64,000 nucleotides of DNA from Chengkuizengella sediminis (GTDB lineage: Bacteria; Bacillota; Bacilli; Paenibacillales; KCTC-33759): contig NZ_SIJC01000001.1 in NCBI RefSeq assembly GCF_010078385.1, forward strand, positions 868,001 through 932,000, in the 5' to 3' direction. Numbering within the stretch: position 1 is the stretch's first letter; each line of letters opens with the position of its first letter. The notes under the pieces were generated by a model that saw nothing but the letters and a program-made list of their open reading frames with translations, made no database searches and had not been told where the DNA came from. Position numbers and translations under genes: made by a program. Shown here piece after piece: positions 30,634-41,120 of the stretch.

Positions 30634-31959
30634 TTGCACGAAGAAGTAATATCAGAAGTAAGTAATTTTCAATATTGGGCTGCCATTGCAATTTTTTTAT
30701 TTGCATATGCTTTTATAATTTCCGAAAAAATCAATCGAGCCGTCATCGCATTATTTGGTGCTGGATTAATGATTGTGCTTGGAATTGTAGATTTGGAACT
30801 TGCATTTACTCATCATATCGAATGGGATACGATTACTTTATTGATTGGTATGATGATACTTGTAGGTATCACTAGTAAGTCAGGTGTATTCCAGTATGTG
30901 GCTATCAAAACAGCAAAAGTAGCAAAAGGAAATCCAATCAGTATCTTACTTTACCTTTCTTTATTAACAGCTGTTGGTTCCGCATTTTTAGATAATGTAA
31001 CTACTGTTCTTTTAATTGTTCCTGTTACATTCTCAATCACAAGGATTTTAAATGTAAATCCAGTTCCATTCTTAATATCGGAAATATTGTTTTCAAATAT
31101 CGGAGGAACAGCAACCCTTGTAGGAGATCCTCCAAACATTATGATTGGTTCAGCCAATCCGCATTTAACGTTCAACAAATTTATAATTAACCTTGCACCT
31201 GTTGTAGTAGTAATTATGGCCGTTACGCTGTTCATCGTTTATTTTATTTATCGTAAGCAGATTAAAACAAGCCAAGAAATGATCGATAAGCTGATGAGTT
31301 TAGATGAAAAATCATATATTAAAGATCCTGTATTAATGAAAAAGTCTGTAGCAGTGCTACTTCTAACCATTCTTGGATTTATGCTTCATAATGTGCTTCA
31401 TCTTGAAGCTGCTGTTATTGCCATGGCAGGTGCTACACTGCTTATGTTAATTGGAGTAAAAGAACACGACTTAGAAGAGGTTTTTGAATCTGTAGAATGG
31501 GTAACCATTTTCTTCTTTGTTGGATTATTTACATTAGTCGGTGGTCTTATTGATATTGGCTTAATTGGATCTTTAGCTCAAAAAGCGTTGGATGTAACTG
31601 GTGGAGATATCCCTTTCGCTGCCTATTTAATTCTTTGGATTTCAGGTGTTGCTTCTGCCACAATAGATAACATACCTTTTGTTGCCACGATGATCCCATT
31701 ATTGCAGGATATGGCAACTGGAATGGGGCTGAGCGCAGATTCACCACAGTTTGAGGTGTTATGGTGGTCATTAGCATTAGGTGCTTGTTTAGGAGGAAAT
31801 GGTACTTTAATAGGTGCATCAGCAAATGTCATTGTAGCTGGTATGGCCTCTCGTGAAGGAAAAGGGTTTAGTTATATAAAGTTTTTATTAATTGGGGCTC
31901 CAATTACACTCGTTTCCCTCATTATCGCACACGTATATTTGTTTTTATTCTTCCTATAA
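30634..31959 (+). CDS. ArsB/NhaD-type ion transporter
   Basis: A 441-residue polytopic protein (about 11-12 hydrophobic segments) of the ion transporter superfamily that holds ArsB, NhaD and SLC13-like carriers. FLDNVTTVLLIVPV and ATLVGDPPNIMIGSA are the first conserved repeat; ATIDNIPFVATMIP and LGGNGTLIGASANVIVAGMA are the second. NhaD and arsenite exporters share these motifs; no arsenic genes are adjacent, so Na+/H+ or anion transport is as likely. Start TTG 30634 behind GAGGGAG; an upstream TTG at 30616 precedes that site. Confidence 0.85.
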   Translation: MHEEVISEVSNFQYWAAIAIFLFAYAFIISEKINRAVIALFGAGLMIVLGIVDLELAFTHHIEWDTITLLIGMMILVGITSKSGVFQYVAIKTAKVAKGNPISILLYLSLLTAVGSAFLDNVTTVLLIVPVTFSITRILNVNPVPFLISEILFSNIGGTATLVGDPPNIMIGSANPHLTFNKFIINLAPVVVVIMAVTLFIVYFIYRKQIKTSQEMIDKLMSLDEKSYIKDPVLMKKSVAVLLLTILGFMLHNVLHLEAAVIAMAGATLLMLIGVKEHDLEEVFESVEWVTIFFFVGLFTLVGGLIDIGLIGSLAQKALDVTGGDIPFAAYLILWISGVASATIDNIPFVATMIPLLQDMATGMGLSADSPQFEVLWWSLALGACLGGNGTLIGASANVIVAGMASREGKGFSYIKFLLIGAPITLVSLIIAHVYLFLFFL

Positions 31960-32007
31960 ACATAAACTAACAAAAATAAATCCATGTGGAAGTTTCTGAA
32001 CAGTCCT

Positions 32008-32045
32008 AAAAAAAGAGATAGACAATAAATGTCTATCTCTTTTTT
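32008..32045. terminator. Bidirectional terminator between transporter and bofC
   Basis: AAAAGAGATAGAC (32011-32023) pairs with GTCTATCTCTTTT, with an AATAAAT loop, and A/T runs on both flanks. A second hairpin AAGAAAAACCA/TGGTTTTTCTT (32051-32083) overlaps the bofC stop. Confidence 0.88.
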
Positions 32046-32081
32046 AAACGAAGAAAAACCACTTCTGAAGATTGGTTTTTC

Positions 32082-32750
32082 TTATTGATCAACCGCTGTA
32101 AATTCGCTAAATGTTGAGAGAATACTATTGTAATCTTCAAAGTCTTTAATTCTAATTCCTTCAACTAATTGTTGTACAGTACCTACTGGTAAACTACTTT
32201 CCAAATGTTCAATGTTCAATTGAAAAAAAGTTCGAAGCACGTTGTCATGTATAGGTAAACCGTCAAATAATGTTAATTTCCCATCCTCACTAACTCCAAA
32301 ATAGGCACTTTCCTTACATTTAGGTGAAAGGTCTTCTATAGACTCAGAAAATACAATACTGCCTTCTTCAGTAAATTCAAAAGTATATTGGGGGTTATTT
32401 TGATACAGCTCTAAAATTTCCTGACTATTTAAACTTCCTAGTGATTCAACTTCTTCTCCACAAACATACATTTTTTTAATGATCACTTCTCTTTGTTGAG
32501 AATCTGTGATTAAGAGTTCTAAAGAACCTTCATTCTTCTGTAATTGATCCAAATCTTTTTCAGTAGAAAAATCATTCAAAAATGTAGACTTTATATCTGT
32601 TTTTTCCTCATTTAATAAAATTGACACTGATATTGTACCAATCAAAATGATAAATGCTGCTAATGTCAGCCATTTTCTCTTCATACGTAATTGTTTTTTT
32701 AATTGTTTTAGAAATTTAGTAAAACTCACATTGATCCCCTTCTTTAACAA
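32082..32750 (-). CDS. bofC: BofC-like forespore intercompartmental signalling protein
   Basis: A 222-residue protein with an N-terminal membrane segment or signal (about 25-46) and a BofC C-terminal domain: CKESAYFGVSEDGKLTLFDG, RTFFQLNIEHLESSLP and FEDYNSILSTFSEF. In B. subtilis BofC is exported by the forespore and restrains SpoIVB, the protease that triggers pro-sigma-K processing by SpoIVFB. spoIVFA and spoIVFB, which act downstream of SpoIVB, are also in this window (44396-46079). Gene position beside ruv and safA also matches Bacillus. Confidence 0.85.
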   Translation of the reverse strand: MLKKGINVSFTKFLKQLKKQLRMKRKWLTLAAFIILIGTISVSILLNEEKTDIKSTFLNDFSTEKDLDQLQKNEGSLELLITDSQQREVIIKKMYVCGEEVESLGSLNSQEILELYQNNPQYTFEFTEEGSIVFSESIEDLSPKCKESAYFGVSEDGKLTLFDGLPIHDNVLRTFFQLNIEHLESSLPVGTVQQLVEGIRIKDFEDYNSILSTFSEFTAVDQ

Positions 32751-32804
32751 TTAGAGATTTTTTTCCTATTCTAACCATTTAAAGAAGAGTTTATACTTAA
32801 ATTG

Positions 32805-33695
32805 TTACAAATTTATCCAAGGGCTGTTATTTTTCGATTTTGATGTATGTTGGTTATTTTTTATCGACTTTCGTTTGGTAGATTTTCTAACTTTAGCTTG
32901 TGCTGCATCCTTTTTTGTTGGTTTTTCACTTGCTGAGCTTTTTTTTGTTTTTACTTTACTTTCCTTTAACTTCTTATCTGATGAGTCTTTTTTAGGATTA
33001 GAAGTTGATTTTTCTGTCTGATTTGTTCTTGGACTTGCAGCTTTGTTTACAGCTTGTTGCTCCATAGGTATTTGATAATTGGGATTATTCATCGAGTATT
33101 CATTTGCTGGGATAAAATGATGTGTATTCACAAATGACATATATGGGTTAATTACATGTGGTTGTTCTAGATTTGTAGTTTGAGCGTATGAATTCCACCA
33201 TGGATTAGATACTTGTTCATGTGGCATTTGGTTCTGAAATTGCTGTTGCTGATATTGAAACTGCTGATGATTCACTGCGTCATAAGGCGTTTGAGGATGA
33301 AATGCATTTTTGTTCTGTTCAAATTGGAATTGTTTATTTTTTTCAAATGATTTTGTCTCTATTTCATTTAATTCTGGTACTGGTGGGACATCATAAAAAT
33401 GTCCTACTTCTGTAGCAGGAACATTAAATTCATCAAACAAATCTTTATGTTTTCCTGTTGGAACAGATTCTTTAGCTGCTTTTTTATTAACCTGATGTGT
33501 TTTGAATTCTTTTTGATTAGGTCTTTCAAACTTAATTTGTTTAGTTTTAGAAGGAATTTTTAATTTTTGACCAGGTTTAAGTTCAATCCCTCGTGATAAG
33601 GATGCATTTATTTCAAGTACTTTATCTACATCTACTTCATACTTTTTACATAACTGCTCCAGCGACTCTCCCTTTTTGATAATGTGAATTTTCAC
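32805..33695 (-). CDS. safA: SafA-like LysM spore-coat morphogenetic protein
   Basis: A 296-residue protein with one N-terminal LysM domain (about 1-47: KIHIIKKGESLEQLCKKY, LKPGQKLKIP), a Gln/Asn/Pro-rich middle (about 100-220) and a Lys/Ser-rich basic tail. This matches the architecture of SafA, which binds cortex peptidoglycan by LysM and organises the inner coat. Start is GTG 33695 with GGAGGT 7 nt upstream; an ATG further up overlaps that site. Orthology to SafA is inferred from architecture and neighbourhood (bofC, ruv). Confidence 0.78.
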   Translation of the reverse strand: MKIHIIKKGESLEQLCKKYEVDVDKVLEINASLSRGIELKPGQKLKIPSKTKQIKFERPNQKEFKTHQVNKKAAKESVPTGKHKDLFDEFNVPATEVGHFYDVPPVPELNEIETKSFEKNKQFQFEQNKNAFHPQTPYDAVNHQQFQYQQQQFQNQMPHEQVSNPWWNSYAQTTNLEQPHVINPYMSFVNTHHFIPANEYSMNNPNYQIPMEQQAVNKAASPRTNQTEKSTSNPKKDSSDKKLKESKVKTKKSSASEKPTKKDAAQAKVRKSTKRKSIKNNQHTSKSKNNSPWINL

Positions 33696-33794
33696 TTGCC
33701 GTACCTCCTTCATACAAGTATATTAGTACAGTGTATGCAAGAAATAGGCATTTGACATCTAAAACAACCTACAAAAATAAAGAAAATCTTTTAG

Positions 33795-33832
33795 AAAGAA
33801 ATAACCATCCGAAAAAACTCTTCGAATGGTTA
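33795..33832 (-). terminator. Terminator of the hom-thr-pheA-ilvE operon
   Basis: On the minus strand TAACCATTCGAA pairs with TTCGGATGGTTA (one mismatch/G-U) around a T/G-rich loop, followed by TTTCTTTC. Confidence 0.75.
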
Positions 33833-33851
33833 GAACAAAAGCGCTTAAAAA

Positions 33852-34730
33852 TTATTTATAAACCTGAACTCCATCTTTATTTACAATTTTTCTAAATTCC
33901 TTTAACAAATGCATCGTTATAGGTCCCGCTTTACCTTCACCAATAATACGACCATCAACCTCCCGCGTAGCGATCACTTCTGCAGCTGTGCCCGTTAGAA
34001 ATACTTCATCCGCAACATATACATCATGAAGTGTAAAAGGTTGTTCTTTAACAGGGTACCCGTGTTGATTACAAATATCAATGATCGCTGCTCGAGTGAT
34101 TCCTTCAAGTGCACCTATGTAAGATGGTGGTGTTGTAATAATTCCATCTTTTACGATGAATATATTATCACCAGAACCCTCTGCAACAAACCCATCTGAA
34201 TTCAACATCAGCGCTTCTCCCACACCTGCTAAATTGGCCTGAATTTTTACTAAAACATTGTTTAAATAATTTAAAGACTTTATTTTTGGATTCATAGCAT
34301 CAGGAATGTTTCTACGAGTAGAAACAGAAACAATTTTTACCCCATTTAAATAATCTTCTTCAGAATAAATGGATAGTTGTTCAACAATAATAATGATATT
34401 TGCAACTGGACATCTACGTGGATCTAAACCAAGATCACCAGTACCTCTCGAAATGACTAAACGGATATATCCATTTATAATCTCATTTTTTTTCACAGCT
34501 TCAACTAAAGCTTGTTGCATCTCATCATAAGATAATGGAATTTCTAGCATAATAGATTTAGCCCCATCATACAATCGATCCAAATGTTCTTTACATTTAA
34601 ATATATTTCCTTCGTATACTCGGATGCCTTCAAAAATTCCATCACCATATAAATAACCATGATCATACACAGATATTTTAGCGTCCTCTTTGTTTACAAA
34701 TTCCCCATTTAAGTAAATCCACTGTGCCAT
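33852..34730 (-). CDS. ilvE: Branched-chain amino acid aminotransferase (class IV)
   Basis: A 292-residue PLP enzyme of fold type IV. The N-terminal WIYLNGEFV, GYLYGDGIFEGIRVY motif, the PLP lysine in KIKSLNYLNN, and EGITRAAIIDICNQHG plus FLTGTAAEV (phosphate-binding) are typical of bacterial IlvE. It makes or degrades Val, Leu and Ile, and related enzymes also accept aromatic substrates. Last gene of the pheB-hom-thrC-thrB-pheA-ilvE operon, 17 nt after pheA. A close paralogue of equal length lies in the NRPS locus at 58045-58923. Confidence 0.93.
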   Translation of the reverse strand: MAQWIYLNGEFVNKEDAKISVYDHGYLYGDGIFEGIRVYEGNIFKCKEHLDRLYDGAKSIMLEIPLSYDEMQQALVEAVKKNEIINGYIRLVISRGTGDLGLDPRRCPVANIIIIVEQLSIYSEEDYLNGVKIVSVSTRRNIPDAMNPKIKSLNYLNNVLVKIQANLAGVGEALMLNSDGFVAEGSGDNIFIVKDGIITTPPSYIGALEGITRAAIIDICNQHGYPVKEQPFTLHDVYVADEVFLTGTAAEVIATREVDGRIIGEGKAGPITMHLLKEFRKIVNKDGVQVYK

Positions 34731-34747
34731 AAATCATACACCTCCGT

Positions 34748-35605
34748 TTAATCGTTCACATATGAAAAACTAGGAAAGCACCCTAATGTACGTACTTTGC
34801 ACCCAATCGCTTCTATTTCTTGAATAGCAGCCGGCAATAAAACAGAATCCAGACTTTCTTCAATTTCAATATAAAAATAATAACTTCCTAATTTTTTCTT
34901 TGTTGGTCTGGATTCAATTCTAGACAAGTTAATTCTTCGCCAGGCAAAAGCAGATAATACTTGATGTAGAGCACCAGGATAATCTTCAGGTAATGTAACT
35001 AGTATGCTTGTTTTTATATGTTCTGTTTTTTTTATTTCTGTTAAAGCTTCTTTACCCACTAACATGAAACGAGTAAAGTTATCATCATGTTCATGAATAT
35101 GTTTTGATAATACATTTAAACCATACTTTTGAGCTGCTAATTCAGTACCAATTGCCGCATACCCTTTGTTTGGATTGTTTTTTACAATTCTGACTCCCTC
35201 AGCTGTACTTACATATTCAAAGTCAACATCTGGAAGATTCGTTCTAAGATACTGTTTACATTGAGCAATGGCTACGGGATGGGAAAATACCTTTTTAATT
35301 TTTGAAAAGTCAGGTCCCAATTCCTCAACATTCCCAATTAAATTTTGTCTAGATGGATAGATCCACTCAGCTTGAATAGGTAGATCCACTTCATGCACTA
35401 GCCAATCCATATGAAGACTTACAGATCCTTCAATCGTATTTTCAATAGGGATTACACTATAATTTGTTTTTCCAGATTCAGTGGCTAAAAAGACATCAGA
35501 TATTAATTTATACGGTACTAATTCAACGGATATATCAGAAAAAAAATACCGAGAACTCTCTTCACTAACCGTACCCTCTGGACCTAAAAATGCAATCTGT
35601 TTCAT
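34748..35605 (-). CDS. pheA: Prephenate dehydratase
   Basis: Converts prephenate to phenylpyruvate in Phe synthesis. The 285-residue monofunctional enzyme has IAFLGPEGTVSEESSRYFF, VIPIENTIEGSVSLHMDWL, and a C-terminal ACT regulatory domain (about 200-275) with ESRPTKKKLGSYYFYIE, the Phe-binding ESRP motif. Feedback inhibition by Phe is expected. The start overlaps the thrB stop by 4 nt. Confidence 0.97.
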   Translation of the reverse strand: MKQIAFLGPEGTVSEESSRYFFSDISVELVPYKLISDVFLATESGKTNYSVIPIENTIEGSVSLHMDWLVHEVDLPIQAEWIYPSRQNLIGNVEELGPDFSKIKKVFSHPVAIAQCKQYLRTNLPDVDFEYVSTAEGVRIVKNNPNKGYAAIGTELAAQKYGLNVLSKHIHEHDDNFTRFMLVGKEALTEIKKTEHIKTSILVTLPEDYPGALHQVLSAFAWRRINLSRIESRPTKKKLGSYYFYIEIEESLDSVLLPAAIQEIEAIGCKVRTLGCFPSFSYVND

Positions 35606-36588
35606 GATTTAAATTCTCCTTTTATTGATGCTCCTTCTTTTAACTTCTCAATACGAAAAGGATGGGAGTTTTGTTGCGTTATAACCTGAGCACCTTTTAG
35701 ACAAGGATTTAACCACAGCGTATCAACAGCCATATTCTCATTTTTAAAATGATTGATTACAAATTCTTCTAGGTTTGTTTTTTCACTGCTATTTCTATCT
35801 ACAAAAACCAACAGAGTTGGTCCTGCACCACTTAAAGCAGCCCCTAAGCCACCATGTTGTACCGCTTGATCCAATATCGTTTTCATACCAGGAATAAGCG
35901 ATGCACGATGAGGTTGATGTAACCTGTCTTTCATAGCATACTGAATAAGTTCTAATTTACCTGTACATAATGCAGCAACAAGTAAAGAAGAATGGCTGAC
36001 GTTAAAGACAGCATCATGAAAAGGAATTTGATCTGGTAAAATATTTCTGGATTTTTCCGTAGCCAATTCAAAATCTGGTATAACAGCTAATAATTCTAAC
36101 TGAGGACTAGGCTCAATACGAATATATTCAGCCCTTACCTCATTCCAATTGGAAACGATTAAGCCACCAAATAACGAAGCTCCTGCATTATCAGGATGAT
36201 TCTCAATACTTGTCGCCATTTGAAATAATTCATCTTTTGAAAATGGATCATCAATTAACGCATTCGCAGCAACGAGTGCACCCACAATAGCGGATGCACT
36301 ACTACCTAGACCTCTCGTTAATGGGATATCACTATATATACTAATTTCTAGATTCGATTGCTTAACACCTGCTTTAAGAAAAACTCTTTGGGCAACTTGA
36401 TAAATTAAATTACTTTTATCTGTACTTACACCTTTTAAATTTTCACCATGTAAATGAATTTTAGTTTCATCAGAAAAACTCATTTCAATCCAAACATACA
36501 AATCCAGTGCCATACCAATGGTATCAAAACCTGGACCTAAGTTTGCTGTGCTAGCAGGAATTTTTACACATCTTTTCTTTTCATTCAT
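35602..36588 (-). CDS. thrB: Homoserine kinase
   Basis: Phosphorylates homoserine for threonine synthesis. The 328-residue GHMP kinase has [20 protein letters not shown], the ATP loop [17 protein letters not shown] and [15 protein letters not shown]. It overlaps thrC and pheA by 4 nt each (ATGA-type coupling). Confidence 0.97.
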   Translation of the reverse strand: MNEKKRCVKIPASTANLGPGFDTIGMALDLYVWIEMSFSDETKIHLHGENLKGVSTDKSNLIYQVAQRVFLKAGVKQSNLEISIYSDIPLTRGLGSSASAIVGALVAANALIDDPFSKDELFQMATSIENHPDNAGASLFGGLIVSNWNEVRAEYIRIEPSPQLELLAVIPDFELATEKSRNILPDQIPFHDAVFNVSHSSLLVAALCTGKLELIQYAMKDRLHQPHRASLIPGMKTILDQAVQHGGLGAALSGAGPTLLVFVDRNSSEKTNLEEFVINHFKNENMAVDTLWLNPCLKGAQVITQQNSHPFRIEKLKEGASIKGEFKS

Positions 36589-37664
36589 TCTTGTCCAACC
36601 TTTTGTTTTGTTAATTTTGAGATTGCTTCCATCACGGCTTCTTCAGTATCACTCACAATAAGGGGTTGAGCATTCACACTATCAATGGCCGTATTTGGAT
36701 CCTTTAGTCCATTTCCTGTAAGCACACAAACAACCGTTTCATCTTTTGAAAAATACCCTTGCTTGTGTAGTTTCATTACACCTGCTACTGAAGCAGCAGA
36801 TGCTGGTTCACAAAATACCCCTTCCTTACCAGCGAGTTGTTTATATGCATCTAAAATTTCAGCATCAGTAACATAATTAATCTGACCTTTAGATTCCTCC
36901 GCTGCATTCACAGCTCCATCCCAACTAGCAGGATTTCCAATCCGAATTGCTGTTGCAATCGTTTCTGGATCTTTTATCGGTTCACCTTTCACTATAGCCA
37001 TAGAACCTTCTGCTTCAAATCCTACCATTTTTGGTAATGTTTTAGACTTTCCTTTTTCATAATACTCTTTAAAACCTTTCCAATAAGCCGTTATATTTCC
37101 TGCATTTCCAACTGGAATTGCTAACACATCTGGTGCTTTATCCAATTGTTCACATACTTCGAAAGCTGCTGTTTTTTGTCCTTCAATTCGATATGGATTT
37201 ACTGAATTGACCAACGTAATGGGATGTTTAGCTGTAATTTCTCTTACGATTTCCAATGCACGATCAAAATTACCTTCAATAGCTACTACTTTTGCACCAT
37301 AAATAATGGCTTGTGCCAGTTTTCCTAGTGCAATATTATTATTAGGAATGATGACAATACAATTTAATCCAGCTCTTGCGGCATAGGCTGCTGCTGCTGC
37401 AGAAGTATTTCCAGTGGAAGCACACATAATCGACTGACTTCCTTCTTCCTTCGCTTTTGCAACTGCCATGACCATACCACGATCCTTAAAAGAACCCGTT
37501 GGGTTTAAACCTTCGTATTTTAAATATAAATTTAAATTTAATTCTTTGGATAATTGATCTGCACGAATTAAAGGTGTATTTCCTTCATGAAGTGTAACCA
37601 TAGGTGTATTTTCATTAATAGGTAAAAATTCTTTATGTGCTTTTAGCAGTCCCTCATATTTCAT
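36585..37664 (-). CDS. thrC: Threonine synthase
   Basis: PLP enzyme converting O-phosphohomoserine to threonine. It is 359 residues, with the PLP lysine in [11 protein letters not shown], the phosphate-binding [16 protein letters not shown], and [11 protein letters not shown] near the C-terminus. It sits between hom and thrB as in Bacillus. Confidence 0.97.
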   Translation of the reverse strand: MKYEGLLKAHKEFLPINENTPMVTLHEGNTPLIRADQLSKELNLNLYLKYEGLNPTGSFKDRGMVMAVAKAKEEGSQSIMCASTGNTSAAAAAYAARAGLNCIVIIPNNNIALGKLAQAIIYGAKVVAIEGNFDRALEIVREITAKHPITLVNSVNPYRIEGQKTAAFEVCEQLDKAPDVLAIPVGNAGNITAYWKGFKEYYEKGKSKTLPKMVGFEAEGSMAIVKGEPIKDPETIATAIRIGNPASWDGAVNAAEESKGQINYVTDAEILDAYKQLAGKEGVFCEPASAASVAGVMKLHKQGYFSKDETVVCVLTGNGLKDPNTAIDSVNAQPLIVSDTEEAVMEAISKLTKQKVGQE

Positions 37665-37714
37665 TGTTAATATCTCCTTTAATCTTTAGAAGTTATCAAA
37701 AAGTATTTTTTATA

Positions 37715-39004
37715 TTATCCTTCAACACGGTATACACTTTTAATTTCGTGAATAACATCCATGTCATTAAATTCATTCAGCACTTTTTCCATGCTTGCCA
37801 TATTTGCGTCGTGTGTTACGATAATAATTTCTGCAGCCTGTAAATCTTGATTTGGCTGTTGCACAACAGATTCTAAACTCACTTCATATTTCGTAAACAC
37901 CTGTGTGATTTGTGCTAAAACCCCTGCTTTATCTGCAACGTAAAGTCGAATAAAGTTTTTATATACAACCTGATCCAGTGGTTTTAATTTTTTTTCTTTA
38001 TATGAAGAGGTAGTTGGTCTAGAACCGTTCACTTGAAGCATAGAATTTTTAGCTACAGCAATTAAATCAGCAACTACTGAAGTGGCTGTTGGCATTTCTC
38101 CTGCTCCAGGTCCATAAAACATCGTTTCTCCAACCGCTTCTCCATAAACATATACTGCATTAAACACGCCATTCACATTTGCTAGTGGATGTGACTTTTT
38201 CACTAAAGTCGGTTGCACACTTAAATAAATTAAATCATCCTTACGTTCTGCGATGCCTAGCAATTTAATCTCGTATCCTAAATGAGAGCTATATCGAATA
38301 TCTTCTGCTGAAACATCAGAGATACCTTTGATTTTTACATCGTCTACAGTGACATATGTGTGAAATCCTAACGTTCCTAATATGGTCATTTTGTATGCTG
38401 CATCAAATCCACCAACATCTGAGGTTGGGTCTGTTTCTGCATAACCTAATTCTTGTGCCTCTTTTAATACATCCTCGTATGGTGCACCTTCAAGACTCAT
38501 TTTACTTAAAATGTAGTTCGTTGTACCATTTACAATTCCCATGATTTTTGTGATTCTATCAGATGATAATCCATCTACTATTGTTCTAAGTATTGGAATT
38601 CCACCTGCAACACTTGCTTCATAAAATACATCACGGCCATGTTCCTCTGCTTTTGCCAATATCTCGTGGCCATACTGCGCCATCAAATCTTTATTCGCTG
38701 TAATGACATGTTTGCCTTGTTCAAGTGCAGTTAGTATATAGTTTTTTGTTAGTTCTACTCCACCCATGACTTCAATAATGATATCAATATTTTTATCTTC
38801 AATAACATCCCAAGGGTCTTCTGTTATTTTATGTGGTTCTATATGAACATCTCTCAATTTATTTTTATTTTGAACTAATATTTTCTCTATTTCAATAGAA
38901 GAGCCAATCTGTCTTTTTATATCATCTTGATGACCCTCTATAATTCTTACAACACCTGTACCTACAGTGCCTAATCCCAGTAATCCTACTTTAAAAGGTT
39001 TCAT
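37715..39004 (-). CDS. hom: Homoserine dehydrogenase
   Basis: Reduces aspartate semialdehyde to homoserine. The 429-residue protein has an N-terminal Rossmann GLLGLGTVGTGVVRI, NKDLMAQYG and GIVNGTTNYILSKM catalytic segments (EDP-like ETDPTSDVGGFDAAYK), and a C-terminal ACT domain (about 350-425, RLYVADKAGVLAQITQVF) for feedback control. It follows pheB at 21 nt. Confidence 0.97.
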   Translation of the reverse strand: MKPFKVGLLGLGTVGTGVVRIIEGHQDDIKRQIGSSIEIEKILVQNKNKLRDVHIEPHKITEDPWDVIEDKNIDIIIEVMGGVELTKNYILTALEQGKHVITANKDLMAQYGHEILAKAEEHGRDVFYEASVAGGIPILRTIVDGLSSDRITKIMGIVNGTTNYILSKMSLEGAPYEDVLKEAQELGYAETDPTSDVGGFDAAYKMTILGTLGFHTYVTVDDVKIKGISDVSAEDIRYSSHLGYEIKLLGIAERKDDLIYLSVQPTLVKKSHPLANVNGVFNAVYVYGEAVGETMFYGPGAGEMPTATSVVADLIAVAKNSMLQVNGSRPTTSSYKEKKLKPLDQVVYKNFIRLYVADKAGVLAQITQVFTKYEVSLESVVQQPNQDLQAAEIIIVTHDANMASMEKVLNEFNDMDVIHEIKSVYRVEG

Positions 39005-39025
39005 TATTTTCCCCCCAATATCATT

Positions 39026-39457
39026 TCATCCTTGCCCAATCACTTGCACTCTTTTAACACCTTCAAACTCCAACGATTCCAGCAAATTTGCAAAATTTTC
39101 ACCTATAGATGAGGTATCTACCGACATCACTACATTCGCCATACCTTGAAGTGGGATCGTCTGGTTAATGGTTAGCACATTACCTTTAAAATCTGCAACC
39201 AAAGCTATTACTTTGGATAGAACACCTGAACGATGATGTAAATCCATCGATATAGTAACAATACTTTCAGTTTGTAATTTATTTAAAGGAAAGATACCAT
39301 CTTTGTATTTATAAAATGCACTCCGACTCAATCCTACTTTTTCTACAGCTTGATGAACGGTTTTTACCTCCCCATTTGCAAGGAGCTCTTTCGTTTGAAT
39401 TGTTTTTAGTAATGACTCAGGCAATATATTTTCTTTTACTAAATAAAATTTCTCCAT
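39026..39457 (-). CDS. pheB: ACT-domain regulator PheB
   Basis: A 143-residue protein: an N-terminal helix-turn-helix-like part (LSRSAFYKYKDGIFPLN, about 42-58) and a C-terminal ACT domain (about 70-143, LHHRSGVLSKVIALVADF). In B. subtilis PheB precedes pheA/hom and is thought to be an amino-acid-sensing regulator; its exact role is unproved. Start ATG 39457, with AGGGGG close upstream; earlier in-frame ATG codons lie in or upstream of the promoter. First gene of the six-gene operon. Confidence 0.88.
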   Translation of the reverse strand: MEKFYLVKENILPESLLKTIQTKELLANGEVKTVHQAVEKVGLSRSAFYKYKDGIFPLNKLQTESIVTISMDLHHRSGVLSKVIALVADFKGNVLTINQTIPLQGMANVVMSVDTSSIGENFANLLESLEFEGVKRVQVIGQG

Positions 39458-39497
39458 ACGTCCCCCTGTTAAAGACTTATGTTTTTCTATAGTGGAC

Positions 39498-39526
39498 ATT
39501 ATATCGAAATATTTGCAATAAAACAA
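39498..39526 (-). promoter_or_regulatory. Promoter of the pheB-hom-thrCB-pheA-ilvE operon
   Basis: Minus strand TTGTTT (39521-39526), 17-nt spacer, TATAAT (39498-39503). The -10 is perfect, the -35 weak, suggesting that an activator or high -10 quality drives it. Confidence 0.65.
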
Positions 39527-39537
39527 TAGTTAATGTA

Positions 39538-39571
39538 ACCAAAAAACCATCTTAGAGATTTCTAAGATGGT
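39538..39571 (-). terminator. Terminator downstream of obg
   Basis: ACCATCTTAGA (39546-39556) pairs perfectly with TCTAAGATGGT (39561-39571), and on the minus strand is followed by TTTTTT. It ends the transcript carrying obg and the GGA-loop hairpins. Confidence 0.9.
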
Positions 39572-39646
39572 AAAATAGTTATTTCACCTTTTTAAAGGGA
39601 TTTTGGCTAAGGGATCCCCGGAAAGTAATAGGCCGATAATAAACTG

Positions 39647-39753
39647 CCACTTCCATGTGGGGCAAATAAGATTCATGTCACGTCCTGTGACAAATACCTG
39701 CATCAGTTCATCCAGAAACTGATAATTCCGGCACCAGTTCATCCATGAACTGG
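39647..39753 (-). repeat. Array of four hairpins with GGA apical loops (cluster B)
   Basis: Read 5'-3' on the minus strand: CCAGTTC-ATGGAT-GAACTGG (39734-39753), ATCAGTTT-CTGGAT-GAACTGAT (39702-39723), TGTCAC-AGGAC-GTGACA (39676-39692) and CCAC-ATGGAA-GTGG (39647-39660). Stems differ but every loop contains GGA, and AGGAC and ATGGAA loops recur in cluster A (14322-14367). The array lies between the obg stop and its terminator, so it is probably the obg 3' UTR or a small RNA cut from it. Confidence 0.65.
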
Positions 39754-39794
39754 GATACTTCGAAGAATACAGTTCACTTTTTGGGGTGGGTTTA

Positions 39795-41120
<1,326 letters not shown>

